From Lachnospiraceae bacterium (lineage in GTDB: Bacteria; Bacillota; Clostridia; Lachnospirales; Lachnospiraceae): a stretch of DNA of 64,000 nucleotides. The number at the start of each line of letters is the position of its first letter. Within the stretch, counting starts at the first letter, position 1. The stretch is taken from contig JAFSDJ010000043.1 of assembly GCA_017436305.1 (NCBI GenBank), forward strand, positions 19,035 through 83,034, read 5' to 3'. Under the pieces are notes generated by a model, which saw nothing but the letters and a program-made list of their open reading frames with translations, did not search any database and was not told the origin of the DNA. Below are positions 34,204 through 42,562 of the stretch, piece after piece. Made by a program: the position numbers and the translations under genes.

Positions 34204-35112
34204 TTACGCAGAATTTTTATACGGAACCCTTGCTGCCGGCACTACTTCTGAGGCAGCTAAAGCATGAACCATCTGGTCATCAAAGAAAATATGGGCTCCA
34301 AAAGCTTTCAACACTTCTTTTTTTGAGATGCCTCCTAAGAAAAAGGCTTCATCAATCCGTACATCCCATGCTCTAAGTGTGCGGATAACTCTTTCATGAG
34401 CCGGTGCACATCTTGACGTTACTAAAGCAGTTCTGATAGGTGGTTCTTTTCCTGCAAATTCTTTCTGAATTTGAGAAATTGTTTTACATAACTTGGCAAA
34501 CGGACCCTCAGATAAAGGTTGTTTTGCAAGTTTTCTTTCATTTTCTTCAAATGCTTCTAAACCTTCTTTTGCAAAGATCTGCTCTGATTCATCTGTAAAA
34601 AGCACTGCATCTCCATCAAAAGCAATTCGAATCTGACTAATCAATCCGTCTTCACTGTAAGTATGGATACCATCATCAATGATAATCCCTGCGGCTATGC
34701 CTGAATTAATAGCACTTTGCACATCTTCTTCATTGGCAGATAAAAACAAATCTGTTTGAAAGGCACTTAAGTAAGGGGCAAGAGAACCGCCACTTGCTAA
34801 TACTGCTCTTGTAATACTCAGCCCATAATGTCTGATAGAATGAAATACTCTAAGGGATGTATCTGCACTGTTTTTTGACATTATAATGACTTCTACTCTT
34901 CCTTCATTCCCCGGAAGCTCATTTAACTCTAATAATGCTTTAATAAGTGAAAAGCCCGGTCCGGGTTTTAGTATATCATTTTCATGGGCTACCTGATAGT
35001 TACAGTAGGACTCTACTCCTTCTGTTTCAAAAATTTCATTTTCCTTATTCAGATCAAATAAAGCTCTTGAACTTACGCCGATTACCAGCTTGTTTTTCAA
35101 ATCAAATGCCAT
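34204..35112 (-). CDS. 5'-nucleotidase (cytosolic type, PF06189-like)
   Basis: This 302-residue protein starts at the ATG 7-8 nt after GGGAGGG; the frame's upstream TTG is within the RBS and rejected. LVIGVSSRALFDLNKENEIFETEGVESYCNYQ and LEVNELPGNEGRVEVIIMSKNSADTSLRVFHSIRHYGLSITRAVLASGGSLAPYLSAFQTDLFLSANEEDV match the bacterial branch related to eukaryotic cytosolic 5'-nucleotidase I. It should dephosphorylate purine or pyrimidine monophosphates. The 138 nt between it and sfsA contain a CTACTGTTCA half-site and no gene. Confidence 0.85.
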   Translation of the reverse strand: MAFDLKNKLVIGVSSRALFDLNKENEIFETEGVESYCNYQVAHENDILKPGPGFSLIKALLELNELPGNEGRVEVIIMSKNSADTSLRVFHSIRHYGLSITRAVLASGGSLAPYLSAFQTDLFLSANEEDVQSAINSGIAAGIIIDDGIHTYSEDGLISQIRIAFDGDAVLFTDESEQIFAKEGLEAFEENERKLAKQPLSEGPFAKLCKTISQIQKEFAGKEPPIRTALVTSRCAPAHERVIRTLRAWDVRIDEAFFLGGISKKEVLKAFGAHIFFDDQMVHALAASEVVPAARVPYKNSA

Positions 35113-35204
35113 AATAGTCCCTCCCAAAAATCCGATTAAATTTTGGAGACACTTACAGAACCTGCTTTTCTTTGCTTCCTTCTGCCACTTGGCACTGAAA
35201 GAAA

Positions 35205-35825
35205 CTAGCGTAAACGGCTACATTGATATTTTTGGAATGTAATAAGGCAATGTTTTAATTCCTCATATCTTTCTTCAACCGGTCCTTCATCGATTTCCAC
35301 ATCTACAGCAATTGCCATAGTGTTGATCATCTCATCTGTGATGCGATGATGAAGTGCTGCCAAAATATTTAATCTTTCTTCGTAAGTATCAGCATCTAAA
35401 AAGTCAAGAACCATAGGGTCTACAAAGTTCTCTAACCGGTTGTCTTCTATGTTATCCTCTGTCTGAGTTTCGTTGTTTGAAATTTCCGAAGTTTCCGCCT
35501 GGGAAGGTTGCGTTTCTTTTGTTTTTAGCTCCGTCTCTTTTATCTGTGTATTAAAAGACTCCGTATTCCCTATGTTTTCCACGTTTTCCTCTGTTCCATC
35601 TATTTTAGTAAAACGGTACTCACCCTTTTTTTCCGGGTATTTCTTTTCATCTACCAGACTTAAAAACATGGAAAGCGGACGTACATACATTTGATAGTCT
35701 CCATAAAGAGCCTGATATACTACCATTTCCTCCCCTGTTTCAGAGTCCTTGGCTAAGGTGATAATCTGATACTTATTTCCTTTAAAGTGTTTATAAATTT
35801 CATATGGCTTTGGGTTATTACGCAT
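35205..35825 (-). CDS. DUF1653-domain protein with C-terminal HD-like helices
   Basis: This 206-residue protein's residues of about 7-68 match DUF1653 (YEIYKHFKGNKYQIITLAKDSETGEEMVVYQALYGDYQMYVRPLSMF). Residues of about 75-130 are a Glu/Thr/Ser/Asn-rich low-complexity linker, and the last 75 residues are helical (DFLDADTYEERLNILAALHHRITDEMINTMAIAVD). DUF1653 is of unknown function and often accompanies other domains. The RBS AGGAG at 35833-35837 immediately adjoins the 69-bp hairpin array, and the probable promoter lies upstream of the array at 36125-36153. Confidence 0.88.
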   Translation of the reverse strand: MRNNPKPYEIYKHFKGNKYQIITLAKDSETGEEMVVYQALYGDYQMYVRPLSMFLSLVDEKKYPEKKGEYRFTKIDGTEENVENIGNTESFNTQIKETELKTKETQPSQAETSEISNNETQTEDNIEDNRLENFVDPMVLDFLDADTYEERLNILAALHHRITDEMINTMAIAVDVEIDEGPVEERYEELKHCLITFQKYQCSRLR

Positions 35826-35837
35826 ATTGGTTCTCCT

Positions 35838-36121
35838 TGCTCGTTAACATATCACTCCTTCGGAGTTCGGTGTAGTTCCTACACCGTTAGACTCGCAAGC
35901 ATAGCTTGCTCGTTAACATATCACTCCTTCGGAGTTCGGTGTAGTTCCTACACCGTTAGACTCGCAAGCATAGCTTGCTCGTTAACATATCACTCCTTCG
36001 GAGTTCGGTGTAGTTCCTACACCGTTAGACTCGCAAGCGTAGCTTGCTCGTTAACATATCACTCCTTCGGAGTTCGGTGTAGTTCCTACACCGAGGAAAT
36101 GCTTCGCATTTCCTGATATGT
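35838..36121 (-). repeat. Four-copy 69-bp tandem hairpin array in the DUF1653 leader
   Basis: Copies begin at 35843, 35912, 35981 and 36050 with a period of exactly 69. On the minus strand each full unit has three stem-loops: CGGTGTAG-GAA-CTACACCG, ACTCC-GAA-GGAGT and GCAAGC-TAT-GCTTGC. The last unit's outer end is replaced by GGAAATGC-GAA-GCATTTCC and closed by AACATATCA, which pairs with the TGATATGTT found once per unit. Copies differ by only one base (36039 G/A type changes). It is transcribed as a leader if the promoter at 36125-36153 is used. Function unknown. Confidence 0.9.
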
Positions 36122-36124
36122 TAC

Positions 36125-36153
36125 ATTATAATCCCAAAGCCTTGGGTTGTCAT
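36125..36153 (-). promoter_or_regulatory. Promoter upstream of the hairpin-array leader
   Basis: Minus strand ATGACA (36148-36153), 17 nt, TATAAT (36125-36130). The spacer contains a CCCAA/TTGGG inverted repeat. The predicted start falls at the array boundary (about 36118), so the array is the presumptive 5' leader of the DUF1653 gene. Confidence 0.65.
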
Positions 36154-36192
36154 GTGTTTCTTGTAAAGTTTGTAAAAAATACGGTTATTGTA

Positions 36193-36323
36193 TTACTGTT
36201 CAGTCAGCAACAAAACACTTGCTGTCAGGCTGCGTAAATGCATGATTGAAGCATTGATTTCTGCTTCATGAAGGGAATTTTCATGCAGAAATCAATTGTT
36301 ACCGTGAACGGACTAAACGGTAA
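36193..36323. mobile_element. MITE-like element of 131 bp (element 1)
   Basis: Ends TTACTGTTCAGTC (36193-36205) and GACTAAACGGTAA (36311-36323) are 11/13 complementary. Inside is ATTGATTTCTGC / GCAGAAATCAAT (36253-36264 and 36285-36296), a perfect 12-bp arm. Its right end, read on the minus strand, is a 26-bp family copy (TTACCGTTTA, 8 nt, ACGGTAAC) followed by ATTGATTTCT, matching the start of the 60954 element. It encodes no transposase. Confidence 0.65.
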
Positions 36324-36705
36324 TAAAATTGTAGGTTATGGTAAAATTTTGCTGCTTAAATTTGATTTCTTCCAAATCCTGACATAATTCTCTTTTTTCT
36401 GTATAAGTCATGTTTTTAATTTTGTCATGGTGGACAGTTACCTGATATTGTCTCATGCCTTGTATGTCAATAGTTTTTGTTATGGTAACGCCGCTGTTTT
36501 TACATTTGTGTTCTTCTAAAACTTTTTTCACCTGTTCCACACAGCTTTTTTCTTCTTCCTTTATGAGCGGATTGTTTAAATCGAATCTGTCCCGCTCCTT
36601 GCTTTGAACTGTTCCTGCAATGGATAGTGCTGTAATTAAAACTAAAATTGTTGTGAAAAATATAAACCCTTGCTTTTTTAATTGTTCCCGTTTTTCTCTT
36701 TTCAT
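36313..36705 (-). CDS. Small membrane-anchored/secreted protein of unknown function
   Basis: This 130-residue protein has its start chosen at the ATG 8 nt after AGGAG; the longer frame starts at a GTG inside the RBS. A basic N-terminus is followed by one hydrophobic helix (about 15-35), then a Lys/Glu-rich extracytoplasmic domain of alternating strands and helices (SCVEQVKKVLEEHKCKNSGVTITKTIDIQGMRQYQVTVHHDKI). Two Cys residues could form a disulphide. The last codons and stop (ACC GTT TAG) lie in the terminal repeat of the 131-bp element. No family recognised. Confidence 0.75.
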   Translation of the reverse strand: MKREKREQLKKQGFIFFTTILVLITALSIAGTVQSKERDRFDLNNPLIKEEEKSCVEQVKKVLEEHKCKNSGVTITKTIDIQGMRQYQVTVHHDKIKNMTYTEKRELCQDLEEIKFKQQNFTITYNFITV

Positions 36706-36800
36706 ATTGTATTCTCCTTTCACCAGACTAAAATTAAAGTGTTTGTATCTGTTTTTTCATCTTGTCTGCCTGTGTTTGTATTTTATAGAATTATATGTAC

Positions 36801-36840
36801 AAAAAAAAGGACTTTACATTTTCCTTTGTAAAATCCTTTT
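36801..36840 (-). terminator. Terminator of ptsI
   Basis: GGATTTTACA / TGTAAAGTCC stem with one G-T/mismatch and an 8-nt loop, followed on the minus strand by a run of T. Located about 70 nt after the ptsI stop. Confidence 0.8.
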
Positions 36841-36909
36841 CTCTTATAGAACTTCTCCTATAGAATGTATCAATTTCAAGTTTTTCAATTAACTTTCAAA
36901 CCTTTTTCT

Positions 36910-38520
36910 TTATAAAATTTCACGAATAACTTTTCTAATCGGTAGAATAAATGCAGGTGACACCGAAAGCTCATCTACCCCCATTTTAAGAAATGTTTCT
37001 GTGAGACTTAAGTCTGCTGCAAGCTCTCCGCAGATTCCTACCTTGATTCCTGCTTTATGTCCGTTGTTCACAACCATTTTTATAAGGCGCAAAATCGACT
37101 CATGATGAGCATCATAAAAACTGTCCAGCTTATTGTTCTGTCTGTCTATAGCTAGAGTATACTGAGTTAAATCATTGGTTCCAATGCTAAAGAAGTCCAC
37201 TTCCTTCGCCAGAAGATCACTTATAATTGCTGCCGCCGGAGTTTCTATCATAATTCCCTGAGCCACATTACCAAAAGGAATTTTTTCTTTTAATAACTCT
37301 CCTTTTACCGTTTCTACCAGTTCCTTGATTTCTTTAATTTCCAAATCAGATATAATCATTGGGTACATAATGGACACGTTTCCATAAGCACCAGCCCTTA
37401 AAATAGCTCGAAGCTGAGTTTTAAATATATCTTTTTCTTTTAGACAGATACGAATTGCCCGATATCCCATGGCAGGATTGTCTTCTTTTTCCATTTGAAA
37501 ATAATCTATCTGTTTATCAGCACCAATATCCAGCGTTCGAATAATAACCGGCTTTCCTGCCATAGTTTCTGCTGCTTTTTTGTATGCTTCAAACTGTTCT
37601 TCTTCTGTAGGATAATCGTTTTTTCCTAAATAGAGAAATTCGCTCCTAAACAATCCAATTCCTCCTGCATCATTTTCAACGACTGCTTCTAAATCAGCAA
37701 CATTTCCAATGTTTGCGCAAAGTTCAATTTGCTTGCCGGATAGGGTAATATTTTCTTTTCCTTTTAGCTCATTGTATAGTTCTCTCTTTTTGGTTTCTTC
37801 CTGTTTTTTTCTTCGAAAATACTCTAATGTATTTTCATCCGGTTCTATGTAAAAATCACCTGTAATTCCATCTACAATAGCAACTTTTCCATCCCATTCT
37901 TTTTTTATTTCTACCCCAACCAATGCCGGAATATTCATAGTTTTAGAAAGAATTGCTGTATGCGAGTTAGCAGAGCCTAACATTGTTACAAATGCAAGTA
38001 CCTTGCTTTTATCCATCTGTATTGTTTCACTTGGGGTTAAATCCTCCGCTACAATAATTGCCGGTTCTGATGTTTTGGACGTTTCTTTTCTGCCACCTAA
38101 AATACGTTGAACCCGCCCTGATACATCCTTTATATCCGCAGCTCTTTCCTTAAAATAATCGTCTTCCATGGAAGAAAATATCTTTGCAAAATGCTCTCCC
38201 GCCATAGACACCGCAAACTCTGCATGCACATTCTGTTCTTTGATTGCGTCAATTATAAAAGTATCATATTCCTCATCGTTAAGAATCATGGAATGAGCCT
38301 GAAAAATTCGGGCATTATCCATTCCAACCTCCGATAATGCCTTTTCATATAATTGCCCAAGCTGCTCCTTTGCCTGCTTTTTAGCATTTTTAAACAATTC
38401 TATTTCTAACTGTTGGTCGTCTGCTTCTCTTTTTACAACCTCTGCTTTATCCTTTATGTAAAAGCTGATTTTACCAATTGCAACACCTGCAAATACTGAT
38501 TTTCCCTGATGTTTCTCCAT
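36910..38520 (-). CDS. ptsI: PTS enzyme I (phosphoenolpyruvate-protein phosphotransferase)
   Basis: This 536-residue cytoplasmic enzyme transfers phosphate from PEP to HPr, the first step of sugar PTS uptake. N-terminal HPr-binding helices are followed by the phospho-histidine in LGSANSHTAILSKTMNIPALVG and the PEP-binding barrel (GIGLFRSEFLYL, VIIRTLDIGADKQIDYF, NPAMGYRAIR, DFFSIGTNDLTQYTLAIDR, and the catalytic Cys in KVGICGELAAD). HPr (ptsH) is not adjacent, nor are any EII genes, so this is the general component. RBS GGGAGAG. Confidence 0.96.
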   Translation of the reverse strand: MEKHQGKSVFAGVAIGKISFYIKDKAEVVKREADDQQLEIELFKNAKKQAKEQLGQLYEKALSEVGMDNARIFQAHSMILNDEEYDTFIIDAIKEQNVHAEFAVSMAGEHFAKIFSSMEDDYFKERAADIKDVSGRVQRILGGRKETSKTSEPAIIVAEDLTPSETIQMDKSKVLAFVTMLGSANSHTAILSKTMNIPALVGVEIKKEWDGKVAIVDGITGDFYIEPDENTLEYFRRKKQEETKKRELYNELKGKENITLSGKQIELCANIGNVADLEAVVENDAGGIGLFRSEFLYLGKNDYPTEEEQFEAYKKAAETMAGKPVIIRTLDIGADKQIDYFQMEKEDNPAMGYRAIRICLKEKDIFKTQLRAILRAGAYGNVSIMYPMIISDLEIKEIKELVETVKGELLKEKIPFGNVAQGIMIETPAAAIISDLLAKEVDFFSIGTNDLTQYTLAIDRQNNKLDSFYDAHHESILRLIKMVVNNGHKAGIKVGICGELAADLSLTETFLKMGVDELSVSPAFILPIRKVIREIL

Positions 38521-38558
38521 AAGCCGGTCTCTCCCTCTAATATCCAGACAATTGCAGA

Positions 38559-39146
38559 TTATAATGTAGTTCTACAAAAATAACAAAGGCTGTTTGCCCG
38601 ATATCTGGACTGAATCAAATTATCTGCAGCACAGTAAGGGCACTTTGCTTTCATTTTCCCTGGCGGAATGGAATCCCCAGGCATGTACATTTCTCCGATT
38701 TTTGCATCGCCATAAATCTGCTGTTGCTTTCTTTCCTGTTCACGTTTTTCTGCCATATGTGCTGCCTGATCCTCTGCTGCCTTTTTGTTTAAATATTCTA
38801 AAGTTGATTGTTCTTTTGTATTTTTATTCTTGTTTACATTGGAAGTGGTGTTTGTGTTTATGTTTTTATTTGTCCCCGAAATCCCACCTGTATTATTAGA
38901 TGTTGTCTGTCTGTTTGTAGCTGCCGGTTTGTAGCCGTTAGCAGAAGATCCATTGCCGGGGCGCTGTCCGCTAACTGATCCGCCTGTACTTGATGGCATA
39001 GTCGTTGATGTATTTCTACTATTTCTGTTATTTGAGGAGTAGCCTGAATAGTATTGCGTGCCGTTATTCTTAACTTCCTGTTCCTTTTTTTTCTTATTCT
39101 TATTAATTACTACAGCAATAATGATAATAATAATGATAATATCCAT
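38559..39146 (-). CDS. Membrane-anchored protein with low-complexity linker and C-terminal zinc ribbon
   Basis: This 195-residue protein has an N-terminal hydrophobic helix (eight Ile in a row, residues 3-14) and an Asn/Thr/Ser/Gly-rich linker of about 90 residues. A charged coiled-coil stretch (AAEDQAAHMAEKREQERKQQ) is followed by a four-cysteine zinc ribbon (KCPYCAADNLIQSRYRANSLCYFC). The linker's composition is unlike that of the neighbouring proteins. It lies 37 nt upstream of ptsI on the same strand. RBS AAGGA. No function recognised; zinc ribbons of this kind often bind nucleic acid or protein partners. Confidence 0.75.
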   Translation of the reverse strand: MDIIIIIIIIAVVINKNKKKKEQEVKNNGTQYYSGYSSNNRNSRNTSTTMPSSTGGSVSGQRPGNGSSANGYKPAATNRQTTSNNTGGISGTNKNINTNTTSNVNKNKNTKEQSTLEYLNKKAAEDQAAHMAEKREQERKQQQIYGDAKIGEMYMPGDSIPPGKMKAKCPYCAADNLIQSRYRANSLCYFCRTTL

Positions 39147-39200
39147 GTTCTTCCTTCTTTCTCCTGCCTATAGAGCTGTTTTCTCTTTCGCTAACTGTAT

Positions 39201-39226
39201 TTACTGTTCACAACCTTCCCAGTAAC
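39201..39226 (+). repeat. Dispersed 26-bp palindrome, copy b
   Basis: TTACTGTTCA, 8 nt, CCAGTAAC, 55 nt upstream of the zinc-ribbon gene and 39 nt after the holA stop. Confidence 0.75.
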
Positions 39227-39264
39227 CTTAGTTAATCTTAATCTGATATTGAAACTCATCCGCC

Positions 39265-40257
39265 TTACCGTTCTATCTGTAAGCTACTGTACTTTATGAT
39301 AAGTAGTTCCACGCTCATTAAATCGTTCAGCTTTCCTGTTTTGACGTCCTCATCTGCTTTTACACAGTCCTCCACTGCCTGTCTTAGCATCCATGTCTTA
39401 AAACCATTTGACTGCTCCATATATTTCTTGGCAATAAAGGGCTGTAATCCTACTTTTTCTCCAATATAACGGCTGTCATGCCCCTTTTCTTTTAGCACCT
39501 TAACCTGTAAAAGAAGGTTAAACTGCCTTGCGATTAATGCCATAATGCGCATAGGCGGCTCTTTTAATGCAAGTAAGTCATAGTATAAATCCAGTGCCTG
39601 TTTCTGGTTTCTTTCTGCCACAGCCCGTATCATATCAAAAATCCGATTGGTAATCCGTTCCGTTGTAACTGCCTCTACATCTTCTGAAGTAATCACATCT
39701 TTTTCATGGCAATAGCAAATAAGCTTTTCCATTTCTGTCTTGATTCCTGACATATCGGTACCTGTTTTGTTTAAAAAAATTGCCAGTGCCCGTTCTTCTA
39801 TCTGCTTATTTTCTTTTGCAAAGGACTGCTTTATCCACTTTCTCAGTGTGTTTTCATCCTGCTCATTAAACTCGCACACATAGCCTTTTTGCTTTACCGC
39901 CTTATACACCTTGCTTCGTTTGTCCACTTCCTTTTCGGACATAACAAAAAAAGTGGTTTCCGGCGTTTCTTTTAAATAATCTGCCAAAGCTTCCTGACTT
40001 CCTTTTAAGAGACCTGTGTTTTCTAAAACAATAACTCTTCTTTCTGCCAGAAAGGGAAGAGTTTCTGCTATGTCTATAATAGATAGTGGGGTTGCTTCCT
40101 TTCCGGAAAAGAAGTTTAAATTCATGGTATCTCCGTCTCCAAGGAGTGCCTTGGTCAGCTTGTTTTTATACTGATTACGCAGATAATCTTCCTGACCGGT
40201 CAGTAAATACATTTGTTGAAATTGTCCTGTTTTTATGTCTTGATTAATTCGTTGCAA
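39265..40257 (-). CDS. holA: DNA polymerase III subunit delta
   Basis: This 330-residue clamp-loader subunit opens the beta clamp for loading on primed DNA. N-terminal MYLLTGQEDYLRNQYKNKLTKAL is the family opening. It is followed by AETLPFLAERRVIVLENTGLLKG, and the C-terminal collar domain (ALKEPPMRIMALIARQFNLLLQVKVLKEKGHDSRYIGEKVGLQPFIAKKYMEQ) is typical. The start codon is TTG, 6 nt after AGGAG. It follows comEC by 143 nt on the same strand, an arrangement common in Firmicutes (comEC-holA). Confidence 0.95.
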   Translation of the reverse strand: MQRINQDIKTGQFQQMYLLTGQEDYLRNQYKNKLTKALLGDGDTMNLNFFSGKEATPLSIIDIAETLPFLAERRVIVLENTGLLKGSQEALADYLKETPETTFFVMSEKEVDKRSKVYKAVKQKGYVCEFNEQDENTLRKWIKQSFAKENKQIEERALAIFLNKTGTDMSGIKTEMEKLICYCHEKDVITSEDVEAVTTERITNRIFDMIRAVAERNQKQALDLYYDLLALKEPPMRIMALIARQFNLLLQVKVLKEKGHDSRYIGEKVGLQPFIAKKYMEQSNGFKTWMLRQAVEDCVKADEDVKTGKLNDLMSVELLIIKYSSLQIER

Positions 40258-40400
40258 TGATTTCTCCTATACTTGTCTTATATCTATTAAAATATAGTTT
40301 TTAATATTAATTGTTTTATTTGTTTTTTATAGTTCTAAATTTATATTTCAGCAAACTTTTTTCATGTTTGATTTGTTTATAATTTTCTACATTTCCTGTA

Positions 40401-42533
40401 TCATTTACAATATGTCTCAACCTGAAAACCATTGCTATTTATAGTAATTTGTATGGCACCGCTTTCAGCTGTTACATACTCTCTGGAGTTAGCCTCCGCT
40501 AACCGTTTTAGCATTTCCTTTCCCGGATGACCGTAGGAATTATTTTCCCCACAGGAAATAATCGTAATCTCCGGTTTTATAGTCTGTAACAACGTTTCTC
40601 CAGTAGAACCATTGGAACCATGATGCCCCGCTTTTAAAATATCCACATCACATAGCCTTGATATAATTGCTGCTTCTTCTTCCACACCTGCATCTGCCGT
40701 AAACAACATCCTTACCCCTTCTGACTCCATGAGAAACACAAGAGATTCCCCGTTTGTATCTGTTGGACTACTGTCCTTTTCAGGGTATAGGCAGGTCAGC
40801 GTTATTTTCTTACATTTTAACATGTCCCCTGCACTTATGCAAACAACTTTCGTACCTGCATTTTCCGCGGCCCGAAACAATTTTTCGTATGCTTCATCCT
40901 GCCCTTTAAACGCCAGATGGGAAACTGCCAGATATTTAATTGAAATGCCATTTTCCGGACTCTTTTCCAAACATTCTAAAATTCCATTGTAGTGGTCACT
41001 GTCCGGATGACTTACAAAAGCGTATGTAATTTCTCTTACTCCCTTTGACTTTAAAAAAGGAATAATCCGATAAGTTCCAACCTTTGATACATCACTGCTG
41101 CCGCCATCCATCAAAAAGGTGGCTCCATCTTCACTTTTAATAAATATACAGTCTCCCTGCCCTACATCTAACATGGTAATTTCTGTTTTTGGATGGATTT
41201 GGACACATAGCATAAAAACTGCCAGTATGAGAAGTGATACTGTTTTGGCTTTCTTCCATTTTTTACAAAAAAGAACAACACATAGTACGACGGCAAAAAA
41301 TAGAACAATCTGCCAGACTGCAGGCTGCCCCGTTACAAAAGTGTTATAGGGCAGTTTCGTAAAAATTTCACAAACTCCTTCGTAAAACATTAAAATCCAT
41401 TTGCAGGGTGTAAGAACAATTACTCCTGCCGCCGGTAAAAATATTCCTAATATTCCACCCACTAAAGCAAGGGGCAAGAGCACACTCATAAGGGGAATAA
41501 TAAGCAAGTTCAAAAAAAAAGAATATATGGGAAATTCATAAAAATAATAGGTTAATACAGGAAGAGTAAAGAAAGAAACTGACAAGCTTCCAACTAAATT
41601 TTTTATAATGGGATTTTTTTTGATTTTTTCCGAAAATAATTCTTCAAACACCGGGGTTAAAAGTGCGATTCCTGTTACCGCAAAAAAAGACAATAAACAT
41701 CCGGTATGATACAGATACAAAGGTTGGGTAATTAATAAAAATACTCCTGCCAGACTTGTTGCAGTAAGCATGTCATAGGTTCTGCCAATCCACTTACCAA
41801 TCAAGTAAATGCTAAACATAAAAATCGCCCGAAAACAGGATGTGCCGCCGCCTATAATCATACCATAGAAAAACATAACTCCCATACTAAATCCTGTTAG
41901 GGCAAGTACAGGCATACCTGTTTTGGCTAACAGCTTATAAATTCCCATTCCAATTAAAGAGATATGCAGGCCCGAAATTGCCAGTACATGGCTAATACCT
42001 GACTGTGTATAAAGAGTTTTTATATCTGTATCAAGCTCTCCTTTATAACCTAATACCATTGCTTTTAAAATTCCTGCTTCTTTTTCAGGCAGTGCTTTGT
42101 CATAACTTTCTGCCCAGATTGTTTTTATGCTGTACAAACTTTCCTGTAACACACTATATTCGTTTGATTCTTCTACTATTACTGCATTTCTTAGGGAAAA
42201 ATTCAGATTTAAGATTTGATAATATCGTTTTTGATGAAATTGTCCGGGATTTGATGCTTCCTTAAAGCTCTGATAACGGCCCCGGACCTTAATATAGCTG
42301 CCAAGCCTGGGGGCCTGTCCATCGTTTACATAACATAAGAATTGATCTGTTTCGCTTTGTATGTAAAGCACAAGAGTATCATTTTTATATTCTTTTTTGT
42401 ATACTTGTCCTATTTGCTCTACTACTGTTCCATCTTCCACCATATCCTCATAAAAGGAAATGGGGAAGGCGCTGGTTAACATAAGTAATGCAAATACAAA
42501 GGCAACACAGACCAGACAAAGTGGTCTTTTCAT
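40401..42533 (-). CDS. comEC: ComEC/Rec2 DNA-uptake channel
   Basis: This 710-residue polytopic membrane protein forms the transformation channel. N-terminal DUF4131-like domain (about 30-130, FKEASNPGQFHQKRYYQ). Competence domain with about eight to ten helices (HVLAISGLHISLIGMGIYKLL, LLSFFAVTGIALLTPVFEELF). C-terminal MBL-type nuclease-like domain with MLDVGQGDCIFIKSEDGATFLMDGG, SHPDSDHYNG and DILKAGHHGSNGST. The HxDxDH-type motif is intact, so nuclease activity is possible. It follows the GerMN gene by 29 nt. The comEA gene is 3.2 kb away on the same strand. Confidence 0.95.
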   Translation of the reverse strand: MKRPLCLVCVAFVFALLMLTSAFPISFYEDMVEDGTVVEQIGQVYKKEYKNDTLVLYIQSETDQFLCYVNDGQAPRLGSYIKVRGRYQSFKEASNPGQFHQKRYYQILNLNFSLRNAVIVEESNEYSVLQESLYSIKTIWAESYDKALPEKEAGILKAMVLGYKGELDTDIKTLYTQSGISHVLAISGLHISLIGMGIYKLLAKTGMPVLALTGFSMGVMFFYGMIIGGGTSCFRAIFMFSIYLIGKWIGRTYDMLTATSLAGVFLLITQPLYLYHTGCLLSFFAVTGIALLTPVFEELFSEKIKKNPIIKNLVGSLSVSFFTLPVLTYYFYEFPIYSFFLNLLIIPLMSVLLPLALVGGILGIFLPAAGVIVLTPCKWILMFYEGVCEIFTKLPYNTFVTGQPAVWQIVLFFAVVLCVVLFCKKWKKAKTVSLLILAVFMLCVQIHPKTEITMLDVGQGDCIFIKSEDGATFLMDGGSSDVSKVGTYRIIPFLKSKGVREITYAFVSHPDSDHYNGILECLEKSPENGISIKYLAVSHLAFKGQDEAYEKLFRAAENAGTKVVCISAGDMLKCKKITLTCLYPEKDSSPTDTNGESLVFLMESEGVRMLFTADAGVEEEAAIISRLCDVDILKAGHHGSNGSTGETLLQTIKPEITIISCGENNSYGHPGKEMLKRLAEANSREYVTAESGAIQITINSNGFQVETYCK

Positions 42534-42562
42534 TGTCCCATTACCTTTCTTTTTGATTGTAT

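Noticed and set aside
35787-36116. Plus-strand 109-residue reading frame made of repeated SLTYHSFGVRCSSYTVRLAS-type units
   Set aside because: It is the translation of the 69-bp hairpin array (69 is a multiple of 3, so every frame repeats). It begins inside the DUF1653 gene and has no RBS.
35838-36121. CRISPR array
   Set aside because: The 69-bp units are directly adjacent with no variable spacers, and each contains three hairpins. No cas gene is in the window.
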